Shown here: positions 1-8,485 of the stretch, in pieces | Layout: each line of letters opens with the position of its first letter | Position numbering within the stretch: position 1 is the first letter of the stretch | Source: Nocardia caishijiensis NBRC 108228 | GTDB lineage: Bacteria > Actinomycetota > Actinomycetes > Mycobacteriales > Mycobacteriaceae | Direction: 5' to 3' | Assembly (NCBI RefSeq): GCF_001612825.1 | Contig: NZ_BDBE01000050.1 | Location: forward strand, 1-64,000 | DNA length: 64,000 nt | Made by a program: the position numbers and the translations under genes | The notes under the pieces: generated by a model | The model's input: only the letters and a program-made list of their open reading frames with translations | Told to the model about the DNA's origin: nothing | Databases searched by the model: none

Positions 1-536
1 GCCTCCATCTTCTTCACCACGCGCTGGACGGTGAGCCAGGTGCGGGTGGTGATGTCCTTGCCGTAGGTCTTCTCCAGGCGGGCCATGAAGTCGGGGGTTT
101 TGCCGGTGCTGTTGTCGATGACGGTGAGGAAAGCGCGGGCGGCGGGGTCGTAGCCGATCACGCGGGTGAGCGGGTCGTCGTCGAAGGCCTTCGTGTCCGC
201 TCGGCGCATGGTGTGTTTGAAGAAGGTGACCGTGAGGTAGGAACCGCGTTCGTGGGTGAGGCCCTCGAACGGGTCGCGGTCGAGCAGTGCGCGCAGTTCG
301 GGGTGGCTGCGCACGATGGTGCCGCCGGGGATGCCGAGTTCGGTCGCGAGTCCCTGCTGGATGCGGTCTTCGAGATCGTCGCGTTCGTCGTCGGTGCGGA
401 ACACGACGTTGCCGCTGCTCAGCACGGTCGCGACCCGGTCGAAGCCGAGCCCTTCGAACACCCAGCGCAACTTGTCGTTGCGCATGTTCGGGTTGGTCGG
501 CATGATCCCGCGCAGCAGCGCCGCATAACTGTCCAC
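1..536 (-). CDS. DUF1697 family protein (3' end beyond window)
   Basis: The minus strand reads openly from a GTG at 536 to the window edge, giving about 178 residues that begin VDSYAALLRGIMPTNPNMRN. This is the DUF1697 pattern: YxALLRGI at the N-terminus, then a strand-turn with VLSSGNVVFRT near residues 38-48, and ITTRTWLTVQRVVKKME near the visible end. The family has no established biochemical role. A weak GGTGGAG lies 18-24 bases upstream of the GTG; no ATG in this frame is better placed. The downstream end lies outside the window, so only a few C-terminal residues should be missing by family length. Confidence 0.8.
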   Translation of the reverse strand, partial: MDSYAALLRGIMPTNPNMRNDKLRWVFEGLGFDRVATVLSSGNVVFRTDDERDDLEDRIQQGLATELGIPGGTIVRSHPELRALLDRDPFEGLTHERGSYLTVTFFKHTMRRADTKAFDDDPLTRVIGYDPAARAFLTVIDNSTGKTPDFMARLEKTYGKDITTRTWLTVQRVVKKME

Positions 537-592
537 GCCGCGACCGTACCGATCTCCACCGACAGCGGCCGGGCATGCCGGTGGAGTGTCGC

Positions 593-1339
593 TCAGGCTT
601 GGGCGCCCGCGTTCTTCTTGCGTTCGATATCGGCCAGCGCCGCCAGGTACGCCTCGCGCTCGGCGGCACCGGCGTCCCAGGCCACCTTGCGGTTCTTCAC
701 GACCTTGGCGGGCGCGCCGACGGCGATGCTGTAGTCGGGGACATCGCCGCGCACCACCGCGTGCGCGCCGAGCACACAGCCGCGTCCCACCCGGGTGTCG
801 CGCAACACCGTCACCTTGGCGGCGATCCAGGTGTCGGGGCCGATGCGCACGGGGCTCTTCACGATGCCCTGGTCCTTGATGGGCAGGGTGATGTCGTCCA
901 TCTTGTGGTCGAAGTCGCAGATGTAGCACCAGTCGGCGACCAGGGTCGATTCACCGATCTCGATGTCGAGGTAGGTGTTGACGACGTTGTCCTTGCCGAA
1001 CACCACTTTGTCGCCGATGCGCAGCGAACCCTCGTGACAACGGATGGCGTTGCCGTCGCCGATATGCACCCAGCGGCCGATTTCCATGCGCGCGAATTCG
1101 GGGGTGGCGTGAATTTCGACATTGCGGCCGAGGAACACCATTCCGCGCAACACGATGTGCGGATTGGTGAGCCGGAATTTGAGCAGCCGGTAGTACCGCA
1201 CCAGGTACCAGGGGGTGTAGGCGCGATTGGCGAGCACCCAGCGCAGCGAATCCCTGGTCAGAAAACGCGCCTGCTGCGGATCGCGGCGGCGTGATCCACG
1301 CCAGCGCGCGCTCAGCGGCGCGCCCCACATGCTCGTCAC
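593..1339 (-). CDS. Hexapeptide-repeat acyltransferase (Rv3034c-like)
   Basis: A 248-residue protein of the left-handed beta-helix acyltransferase superfamily. Repeated [LIV]-G-x4 turns run from about residue 80 (MEIGRWVHIGDG, LRIGDKVVFG, IEIGESTLVADW) to 210 (CVLGAHAVVRG, SIAVGAPAKVV), ending in the usual GxPAKVVK tail. The GTG at 1339 is preferred because AGAGGAGAG lies 6-7 bases upstream; an ATG three codons inside is the alternative. Position beside a PQQ lipoprotein and near the glucan operon matches M. tuberculosis Rv3034c, proposed to acylate methylglucose lipopolysaccharide. Acyl group and acceptor cannot be read from sequence. Confidence 0.85.
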   Translation of the reverse strand: MTSMWGAPLSARWRGSRRRDPQQARFLTRDSLRWVLANRAYTPWYLVRYYRLLKFRLTNPHIVLRGMVFLGRNVEIHATPEFARMEIGRWVHIGDGNAIRCHEGSLRIGDKVVFGKDNVVNTYLDIEIGESTLVADWCYICDFDHKMDDITLPIKDQGIVKSPVRIGPDTWIAAKVTVLRDTRVGRGCVLGAHAVVRGDVPDYSIAVGAPAKVVKNRKVAWDAGAAEREAYLAALADIERKKNAGAQA

Positions 1340-1482
1340 GAACTACTCTCCTCTTCCGACCGAGACGGCGTCCACCGGGTGAGCCCCGGGGATTCGGTCA
1401 TCGGGTACACAGAGTACTTTCGCAGGGCACACTTACCGTGCCATACCCCGATCCTCGGCCCGATTACCCAGGAGATCAGCAG

Positions 1483-2775
1483 GTGCGAACTCGGACTCGC
1501 GTCGTGGCCTCGCTCGCTGCCGCCGGTGTGGTGGCGCTGGCCGGTTGCGGCACCGATGTGGACGACATCACCGTCGGCTCCGGAAAGGGTTGGCCCGCCG
1601 CCCATCACGACGGGCGCAACAGCGCCGCGAGCCCGGCGAGCGGTGCGTCGGCGATGACGTTGAGCTGGTCGCGTCCGGTCGGTGGGCCCATCGCCCAGCC
1701 GGTGACCATCGGTGGCGAGGGCCAGCTGTTCGTCACCACCAGCACCGGCAACTGCGCGGTGTTCTCCTATCAGATGCAGACCGGCCGTAAACGGTTCTGC
1801 AACCCACTCGGCCCCTCGACCATCGAGGCGCCCACCGTGGTCGATGGCATCAACAACGTCTACGTCGGCGACGACGGCGCGGTGAATTCGTTCAACTACC
1901 TCGGTCAGCCGCGCTGGCGCACGCCCGTGGCCGGGGTGCCGGTGGCGATCCAGTTCACCGGTGACGGTCGCGTGCTCACGGTGACCCAGTCCGGCCAGGT
2001 CGACGTGCTCAGTCGCCAGACCGGCGAACGCGAGGTGCCGACCCTGCAGTTGCTCGGCGAACCCGACTTCCTGAAGTACCCAGGCCTGACCCGTCCCGCC
2101 TCCGGCGACGGCCTGGACGACTGCCAGGTGGGCGGCCCCCGCTGCGCGGTCGCCAACACCACCGCCGTCGACCCCGACTCCGGTCGCTTCTTCGTCACCG
2201 TGTGGGAACCGGGCAAGGCGATGGCCTCGCTGCGGGCCATGTCCTACGCCGACGGCACCGTGACGCAGCTGTGGAGCGCCGACATGCTCACCGACGGCAG
2301 CGCGACCAGCCCGGCCCTGTCCGCCGACGGCACGACGGTGTACGTCGGCGACAACAGCGGTCGCCTGATCGCGGTGAACACCGAGGACGGCAGCACCCGC
2401 TGGACCCACGCGCTCGGTTGGACCCCGCGCGGTCGCATCGCCCTGGTCGACGACCTGATCCTCCCGTCCGGTGACGACGGCTACCTGGCCGCCATCCGCG
2501 ACCACGGCGACCGCGCCGACCGCGCGTGGGAACGCAAGGACCTGGCCCAGCGCGGTAGCGCCGCCCTGACCTCCGGCGAGATCGGCTACACGGTCGCGGC
2601 CATCGGCGCGGGCCTGAACCTCATCACCTTCGACATCGCCACCGGCAACACCGTCGACTCCGATCCGCTGCCGAACGCCACCGGCACCACCACCGGCACG
2701 TCGATCGGACCCGAGGGGCAGGTCGTCGTCGCCACCCGGCTCGGCGAGATCTTCACCTTCACCCCGGACGAGTAG
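1483..2775 (+). CDS. PQQ-binding-like beta-propeller lipoprotein
   Basis: A 430-residue secreted lipoprotein. The GTG at 1483 has AGGAG 8-9 bases upstream and is followed by an Arg-rich n-region, a hydrophobic stretch and the lipobox LAGC with lipidated Cys22. The rest is built from PQQ-like blade repeats (NVYVGDDGAVNSFNYLG, TTVYVGDNSGRLIAVNTEDG, RWTHALGW), so it should fold as a beta-propeller on the outer face of the membrane. Reading further upstream would add a non-conserved stretch without a signal peptide. It corresponds by position to Rv3035, of unknown function; a scaffold role is as likely as catalysis. Converges with the next gene one base apart. Confidence 0.85.
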   Translation: MRTRTRVVASLAAAGVVALAGCGTDVDDITVGSGKGWPAAHHDGRNSAASPASGASAMTLSWSRPVGGPIAQPVTIGGEGQLFVTTSTGNCAVFSYQMQTGRKRFCNPLGPSTIEAPTVVDGINNVYVGDDGAVNSFNYLGQPRWRTPVAGVPVAIQFTGDGRVLTVTQSGQVDVLSRQTGEREVPTLQLLGEPDFLKYPGLTRPASGDGLDDCQVGGPRCAVANTTAVDPDSGRFFVTVWEPGKAMASLRAMSYADGTVTQLWSADMLTDGSATSPALSADGTTVYVGDNSGRLIAVNTEDGSTRWTHALGWTPRGRIALVDDLILPSGDDGYLAAIRDHGDRADRAWERKDLAQRGSAALTSGEIGYTVAAIGAGLNLITFDIATGNTVDSDPLPNATGTTTGTSIGPEGQVVVATRLGEIFTFTPDE

Positions 2776-2776
2776 C

Positions 2777-3784
2777 TCAGTACGGGTTGGCCCGCGCGGT
2801 GAAGCGCGGGTTCAGCTCGCCCCCGCGGTCGCGCGGGAACGAGACCCGCGCGGGGTCGCCGTCGGCGGTGTAGCGGTCGGCGGGGTGGGCGGCGAGGTGA
2901 TCGAGCCAATAAGCCGAGTCGAAGGGCACCGCGCCCCGGCCGGAACGGATGCGTGGCACCCCGGTCGGATCGAGCCCGGCGTAGGGCGCCGGGGCCGGGT
3001 TGGAGCCGACGAGCATCACTGCGTCGAAGGTGTAGGTCGTGCCCGCCCAGGTGCCCGAGGTGGTCAGGGCGGCGTTGTCGGGGTGGATGCCAAGTGGTAG
3101 CGCCATCGTCCGCACGGTGACCCCGGGGGCCGCGGCCGTCACCGCGCGCACGTTCTCGGCGAACTCGCGCCGCACGCTGTCGTCGTCGAGCGTCGACAGA
3201 TTCGGGTGCGTGGCGGTGTGGGCGCCGATCTCGTGGCCGTTGGCCACCAGCCAGGGCAGGGCCCGTGGGTCGCCCCGGAACGGTTCGTTGTTCACGTAGA
3301 AGGTGGCGACCGGCCGGAAATCGGGGTAGCGGGCACCGAATTCGGCGAGGATGCCCGCCGCGCTGTCGGGCGCGACAGTGCCGGTTTCGGTGAAAGCGAG
3401 TTGGCTGGTGGTCGAGTCGTCGAAGGTGAGGACGACCGGGTGGGTGCCCGCGGGCAGGTCGAGGTCGCCGGACACATAGGCGGCGACGGTCACGGGGCGA
3501 TAGCCCTCGCGATAGAGACGTTCGAGTTCGTCGCGGAATTCGGCTGGGGTCTGGTCGTATTCACCCGCCGGGTCCGCCGAGATCTGGTGATACATCAACA
3601 CCGGAACGAGCCCGAGCTCGTTGGCGCCGACGTCGGCCGGGTTCGGTGGGGGTGTCGTCGTGGTGTGGGCGGCGGGTGGATCGACCGAGGCCGCCTCGGT
3701 ACTCACGTCCGTGCACGCCGTGAGCGCGGTGGTCAGCGCGAGGATCGGCAGGAGCCGCGAAAGGGCAGGAGAACCGCCTGTCAT
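2777..3784 (-). CDS. Polysaccharide deacetylase lipoprotein (NodB domain)
   Basis: A 335-residue protein with a short signal peptide ending in the lipobox LTAC, then a Pro/Thr-rich spacer and a NodB-type deacetylase domain. Visible motif elements are VLTFDDS (metal-binding Asp pair) around residue 123 and GAHTATHPNLS (HxxxH metal ligands) about 90 residues later. This CE4 fold removes acetyl groups from cell-surface amino sugars using a divalent metal. The ATG at 3784 is chosen; a TTG immediately before it is the only near alternative, and no strong ribosome site is seen. It probably acts in the envelope; the substrate (peptidoglycan or another glycan) is not determined. Confidence 0.85.
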   Translation of the reverse strand: MTGGSPALSRLLPILALTTALTACTDVSTEAASVDPPAAHTTTTPPPNPADVGANELGLVPVLMYHQISADPAGEYDQTPAEFRDELERLYREGYRPVTVAAYVSGDLDLPAGTHPVVLTFDDSTTSQLAFTETGTVAPDSAAGILAEFGARYPDFRPVATFYVNNEPFRGDPRALPWLVANGHEIGAHTATHPNLSTLDDDSVRREFAENVRAVTAAAPGVTVRTMALPLGIHPDNAALTTSGTWAGTTYTFDAVMLVGSNPAPAPYAGLDPTGVPRIRSGRGAVPFDSAYWLDHLAAHPADRYTADGDPARVSFPRDRGGELNPRFTARANPY

Positions 3785-3894
3785 CAATGCGATATTACGC
3801 GGCGGCCTCGGTTTACAGTTGATCTACCGATACCCGCCACATCCGTGTCGGAACCGCGAAATAGTTGGCGTGTCAACAGTATTGGAAGGCGGTG

Positions 3895-5238
3895 TTGGCG
3901 TTGGGTTTCTCATTCCGTTCGGCCGTACGGTGGCGGTGGACCCGCACCGTCGTCGGTGTCGGTCTCGCGATCGTCGCCGTCGCTCTCGTTGCCGGATTCG
4001 CGTTGAGCAGATCGGCCGTGGTGCCGCTCGCCGACACCGTGCCGCCGACATTGACCGTGACTCCGGCCGAACCGGTGACCTCGTATCGGTCACCGGTGGT
4101 GGTGCGCGGCACCGCCGTCGACGCCACCCGGGTATCCATCGGCGAGAAGTCGGTGACTCCCGGCGAGGACGGGTCCTTCGAACTCGCGGTGCCGTGGGCG
4201 CCCGCCTTCGACGTGGTCGCGGCCGACGCCGACGGCAACGCGGCCCGCAGCACCGTCGTCACCGCGCGGACCCTGCCGAGGATGCGGGCCGTGCACGTCA
4301 CCGCGCACGCGTGGTCGCACGACGGTTTGCGTGAATCCGTTCTCGAACTGGCCCGTCAGGGTCGCATCGACACCGTGCAGCTCGACATCAAGGACGAGGA
4401 CGGTGTCGTCGGCTACGACTCGCAGGTTCCGCTCGCCCGGGAATCGGGTGCCGCCACCACGATCTACGACGCGCCCGCCGCGCTTCGCCAGCTGCACGAC
4501 ATGGGTGTGCAGGTGGTCGGGCGCATCGTCGCGTTCCGTGATCCGGCGCTCGCTTCCTGGGCCTGGCACAGCGGACGTCACGACTGGGTCGTCCAGAATC
4601 CTTCCGGCCAGCCGTATTCCAGCCATTACGGGCCGATCGCCTTCACCAATTTCGCGAACCCCGACGTGCGCCGCTACAACATCGACCTGGCCGTGGAAGC
4701 CGCCCGGCTCGGGTTCGACGGTGTCATGTACGACTACGTCCGCCGCCCCGACGGCAGCCTCACCAGCATGATCTTCACCGGCCTCACCGACACCCCGTCG
4801 GTGGCGATCGCGGCGTTCCTCGCCGAGAGCAGGCATCCGGTGAACAGCGCGGGCGCCCATCAGAGCGCCGCCGTCTACGGCATCGCCTCCACCCGCCCCG
4901 ACCAGATCGCCCAGGACATCCCCCTCATCGCCCGCCACGTCGACTTCGTCGCGCCCATGATCTACCCCTCGCACTGGAACCCCGGCGAATACGGCGTGGC
5001 CAACCCCAACGCCCAGCCCTACGACATCGTCTACCGCTCGCTGCAGGACTTCATCACCCAGACCAAGGGCACGAATGCCGGTATCATCCCGTGGCTGCAG
5101 GACTTCTCCCTCGGCGTCGCCTACAACGACGCCGAGGTCCAGGCCCAGATCGACGCCACCCGAGCAGCGGGCATCGACGGCTTCTTCCTCTGGAACGCGG
5201 CAACCCGCTACCACGGCGGCGGAATCCACCCGGCGTGA
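3895..5238 (+). CDS. Membrane-anchored glycosidase-like protein (DUF4015 family)
   Basis: About 447 residues. An N-terminal membrane anchor (TRTVVGVGLAIVAVALVAGF) is followed by a bacterial Ig-like beta segment (PPTLTVTPAEPVTSYRSPV) and a TIM-barrel type putative glycoside hydrolase domain (VQLDIKDEDGVVGY, GVQVVGRIVAFRDP, FDGVMYDYVRRPDG, FVAPMIYPSHW, GFFLWNAATRYHGG). Acidic residues in LDIKDED and MYDYVR are candidate catalytic groups. Start is uncertain: GGAAGG at 3884-3889 suits the TTG at 3895, while GTG 3892 and TTG 3901 are alternatives. The stop lies 11 bases from the converging TerD-fusion locus. Substrate unknown; paired divergently with the deacetylase, so a surface-glycan role is reasonable inference. 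Confidence 0.8.
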   Translation: MALGFSFRSAVRWRWTRTVVGVGLAIVAVALVAGFALSRSAVVPLADTVPPTLTVTPAEPVTSYRSPVVVRGTAVDATRVSIGEKSVTPGEDGSFELAVPWAPAFDVVAADADGNAARSTVVTARTLPRMRAVHVTAHAWSHDGLRESVLELARQGRIDTVQLDIKDEDGVVGYDSQVPLARESGAATTIYDAPAALRQLHDMGVQVVGRIVAFRDPALASWAWHSGRHDWVVQNPSGQPYSSHYGPIAFTNFANPDVRRYNIDLAVEAARLGFDGVMYDYVRRPDGSLTSMIFTGLTDTPSVAIAAFLAESRHPVNSAGAHQSAAVYGIASTRPDQIAQDIPLIARHVDFVAPMIYPSHWNPGEYGVANPNAQPYDIVYRSLQDFITQTKGTNAGIIPWLQDFSLGVAYNDAEVQAQIDATRAAGIDGFFLWNAATRYHGGGIHPA

Positions 5239-5249
5239 CCGGGGTCGCC

Positions 5250-7044
5250 CTACGACTCTTCCTGACCGATATCCGCCTGCCGAGGCGCGGCGGGAACCCA
5301 TTCGCGTAGCGGCTGAACCACCGACCCGTAGAAGGTGTCCGTCGCGGAGGTGACGCTGGAGATGAAGCTGGCCGCCGTCCCGGCGCGCCGGTTGCCCATC
5401 GGGAAGCTCTGTTCGAGGGTGAACGAGACGATGGCGCCTGCTCGCCCGTCGGTGAGCGATTTCGGATTCGCCCGAACGACGTCGAGCAGTTCGCAGCTCT
5501 CGTTGCCGCGTTCGGAGAACACGGCCTCCACCTGAACCCGGCCCGGCGCCTCGGTGAGCTGCTTGAGCAACCACGACACGCGCCGCGCGGAGGTGCCTTC
5601 GTCGGGTGCGGTTACGCCGACCCGGCAGCGCACCTTGTTGGTTCGCACGTCGGCGACCACCGTGAGATCGCCGACGGTATCGGGAATGCGCAGCACCGCC
5701 TCGAAGCACCCGTCGGCGGCCAGCCGTTCGGCGATGGCGGTGGCGCGAGCGGCCGGGTCGGCGTGGAACTTGCGGGGCATGATGTGTTTGACCTCGACCC
5801 CGAGTTCGGCGGTGAGCCGCAGCGCGAGGTGCCTGCTCAGCGAGACCCAGGTGTCGGCGACGGTCAGGGCCTTCTGATCACCCGCGCGCAAGGTTCCCGC
5901 CGTGACCGCGTCCCGCACGACCACCCAATGCCTGCCCATGTCGACGAATTCGGCCGCCCCGGAACGTGGATGGTCGAGGTAACGCAGGAACTCGCCGAGG
6001 ATCCAGGTCTGCAGCGGGTCATCGATACTGCCGTGCGAAAGCAACATGCGTGCTTCGTGCGCCACCTCGGCCCACGACAGATGCCGCAGCGCGACCTTCG
6101 CCAGTTTGCGGCGGTCCACCTGCACCGGCAGCTCGCCCGGACCGGCCGGGATGTCGTTGGACAGGCTGACGACAACGTCGTACTTGCGCCGCCGGGCGAT
6201 ATCGAGATAGCTCTCGAGCTGGTCCTTGCGGAGCTTGCCGTTACCGGTCTTCACCTCGAGCAGTCCGGTCCACTGCTTGCTGCCACGGCTCACCCGAAGG
6301 ACGGCATCCGGAATCACCGTCGAATCGCCCGCCTCGTACTGCACTTCGATATACCCCTCGAACGCGCCGACCGGCGCGCCCATCCTGGCACAGACCGCCC
6401 GTGCGAACGGCCGCACGGCCTGCATCGTCGCGACGAGAGCCGAGGTGGTCCGCCGTTCCTGCTCCTCGCCCGCACCGATCCCGAAAACCGAGAACAGCCG
6501 GGCGGGCTGCCACGAGTCCGCTTCGGCCTGACGGAACTCGATCGGCTTGCCTCAACCCCGATTCCCAGCCCTGACCGACGGCCCGCACCTTCCACGCGCC
6601 GTCCCGGCGGTAGACCTCACCGAACACGAAGGCCGACTCGGTATCGGCGTCGGCGGTCACGTACTCGGCGAGGGACCGCCCCGCCGCGTCGATCACATGC
6701 AGGGCGAGTTTGCCGAGGGTCCCGAAGGTGCCCGTCCCGACGCTGCCCGCCGGCGCGACGGCGTGGATGCCAGCGGGAATGGCGGCGAGATCGATCGAGA
6801 TCCTGGCCTGTCGCCCTTCGTCGGTCACGCTCGTCCCGAGGAATCTGACCGAGCCGTCGCGAGATTCGGGCTGGTTGTAGAAGACGAGATCGGCGTCGGA
6901 GCCGACGCGGCGATCCGTGCCGAGCAGCAGGGCCGAGGCATCGAGTTCGACGGCCGGTTCGGGCCAGCCGATGACGATGTCGATGCGGTCGACATCAGCA
7001 GGCAACGCGATGTTCTGGCCCTTGGACAACAGTGGAGACGACAC
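5250..7044 (-). pseudogene. TerD domain fused to PD-(D/E)XK nuclease-like protein, split by a frameshift
   Basis: From GTG 7044, about 165 residues form a TerD domain: SKGQNIALP, LDASALLLG, DLVFYNQ, FVFGEVYRRDGAWKVRAVGQGW. After WESGL, at about 6546-6560, the frame is lost: the continuation IEFRQAEADSWQPARLFSVF lies one frame over, behind a TGA, and runs without a start codon into a long frame whose first ATG is 6425 (391 residues, ending 5250). Removing one base, or adding two, restores a single protein of about 597 residues. The downstream half has PDAVLRV and LLEVKTG (residues 38-60 from ATG 6425), a D...ExK core as in PD-(D/E)XK nucleases, though I do not recognise its family. TerD proteins bind calcium and belong to stress and phage-response gene sets. 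Real decay and a base-calling error are both possible; the half from ATG 6425 may still be made. Confidence 0.7.
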
Positions 7045-7231
7045 AGAAGCTCACCCTTCGAGGCTCGGCACGGCAGACACCGCAAGGTGAATACGGCTGA
7101 CCGGCCGCCGACCCCCTTGCCGCACACCGCGATTCAGCGATGCCGAGGGTTATCGGTTCCGAATGGGAACTGTTACACAGATCACGTTCGAATGGTGACG
7201 ATGGTGAGATCGCGCTGACGGAAGCGGGACG

Positions 7232-8485
7232 CTACTTCGGATCCCGTTCCGGCAGCGGACGTTCGGGGATGGTGGGGCGGCCGAGGGGAGTGCGGACCCG
7301 GCGTTTGGCGGTGGTGTACACCTGGGTGGTTTCGGCGGCGACCACGTCCCAGGCGAAGTCGGCGGTGAGGCGTTCGCGGGCGGTGTAGGCGCGGTCCTGG
7401 GCGGTGAGCGGGTCGTCGAGGACGGCGCGGGTGGCGTCGACCAGGCCGTCGATGTCGGCGGGGGCGAAGGAGGCGCCGGTGACGCCGTCGATCACCGCTT
7501 CGCCGAGTCCGCCCGCGGTGGAGGCGATCAGGGGCACGCCCGCTGCCGCCGCCTCGAGGGCGACGATGCCGAACGGCTCGTAGCGGCTCGGCAGGACGAT
7601 GGCGTCGGCGCCGTGCAGCCAGCCGAGCAGTTCGGTGTGGCCGAGATTGCCGACGAAGTTCACCGCACGCGCCACCCGATGCACCCTGGCGCGCTCACGC
7701 AACCAGTCGAACTGGGTGCCGACACCGGCAACGGTGAGTGTGGTTCCGGGGTGGGCGCGCCGGATTCGTGGCAGCGCCGCGATCGCGTCCTGCACACCCT
7801 TCTCGTACTCGAGCCTGCCCACGTACAGCAGCCGGGGCGGCCCGGAGCGTGGCGCGCGCGGCCGGAATGTCCACGAGCCGACGTCGATGCCGTTGCGGAT
7901 CACCGTGATCGGCGGAAGTTCAGGACCGTAGAGCCGCTCCACCTCGTCCTGCATCGACGTCGAGCAGGTGATGAGCTGATCGGATTCGTTGGCGAGCCAC
8001 CACTCCACCGAGTGCACCTGCCGGTTGACCCGCCCCGACACCCAGCCGCTGTGGCGTCCGGCCTCGGTGGCGTGGATGGTCGACACCAGCGGTACGTCGT
8101 AGAACTCGGCCAGCGCGATCGCCGGATGGGCGACGAGCCAGTCGTGGGCGTGCACCACGTCCGGCGTCCAGCCGTCACCGACACCCGGCTTGCCGAGGGA
8201 AACGCCCGCGCGCACCATCGCATGCCCCATGGCCAGCGTCCAGGCGAGCATGTCCTCGCCGAAGTCGAAGCACGGCGAGTCCTCGGCCACCGCGACGACC
8301 AGGACACCATCGGCGATATAGGAGTGGGTCGGGTGCGTGAGCGCGTCGGTGCCGGTTGGCCTGCGGGCGAGTACGACCACTTCGTGCCCGGCCGCGGCCA
8401 GTTCGACGGCAAGGTGATGCACATGCCGACCGAGCCCACCGACCACGACCGGCGGGTACTCCCACGACACCATCAAAATCTTCAT
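7232..8485 (-). CDS. GT4 glycosyltransferase, alpha-1,4-glucosyltransferase type (Rv3032-like)
   Basis: A 417-residue GT-B glycosyltransferase. The N-terminal domain opens with MKILMVSWEYPPVVVGGLG and a Gly-rich nucleotide-sugar loop; the C-terminal domain carries YEPFGIVALEAAAAGVPLIA, the E-x7-E motif of family GT4. Its ATG (8485) overlaps the stop of the GH57 gene in an ATGA, so translation is coupled. By position and size it matches M. tuberculosis Rv3032, which elongates the alpha-1,4-glucan of methylglucose lipopolysaccharides and contributes to glycogen/capsular glucan. Expected to be cytosolic and to use UDP- or ADP-glucose; the donor is not decided by the visible residues. Confidence 0.88.
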   Translation of the reverse strand: MKILMVSWEYPPVVVGGLGRHVHHLAVELAAAGHEVVVLARRPTGTDALTHPTHSYIADGVLVVAVAEDSPCFDFGEDMLAWTLAMGHAMVRAGVSLGKPGVGDGWTPDVVHAHDWLVAHPAIALAEFYDVPLVSTIHATEAGRHSGWVSGRVNRQVHSVEWWLANESDQLITCSTSMQDEVERLYGPELPPITVIRNGIDVGSWTFRPRAPRSGPPRLLYVGRLEYEKGVQDAIAALPRIRRAHPGTTLTVAGVGTQFDWLRERARVHRVARAVNFVGNLGHTELLGWLHGADAIVLPSRYEPFGIVALEAAAAGVPLIASTAGGLGEAVIDGVTGASFAPADIDGLVDATRAVLDDPLTAQDRAYTARERLTADFAWDVVAAETTQVYTTAKRRVRTPLGRPTIPERPLPERDPK

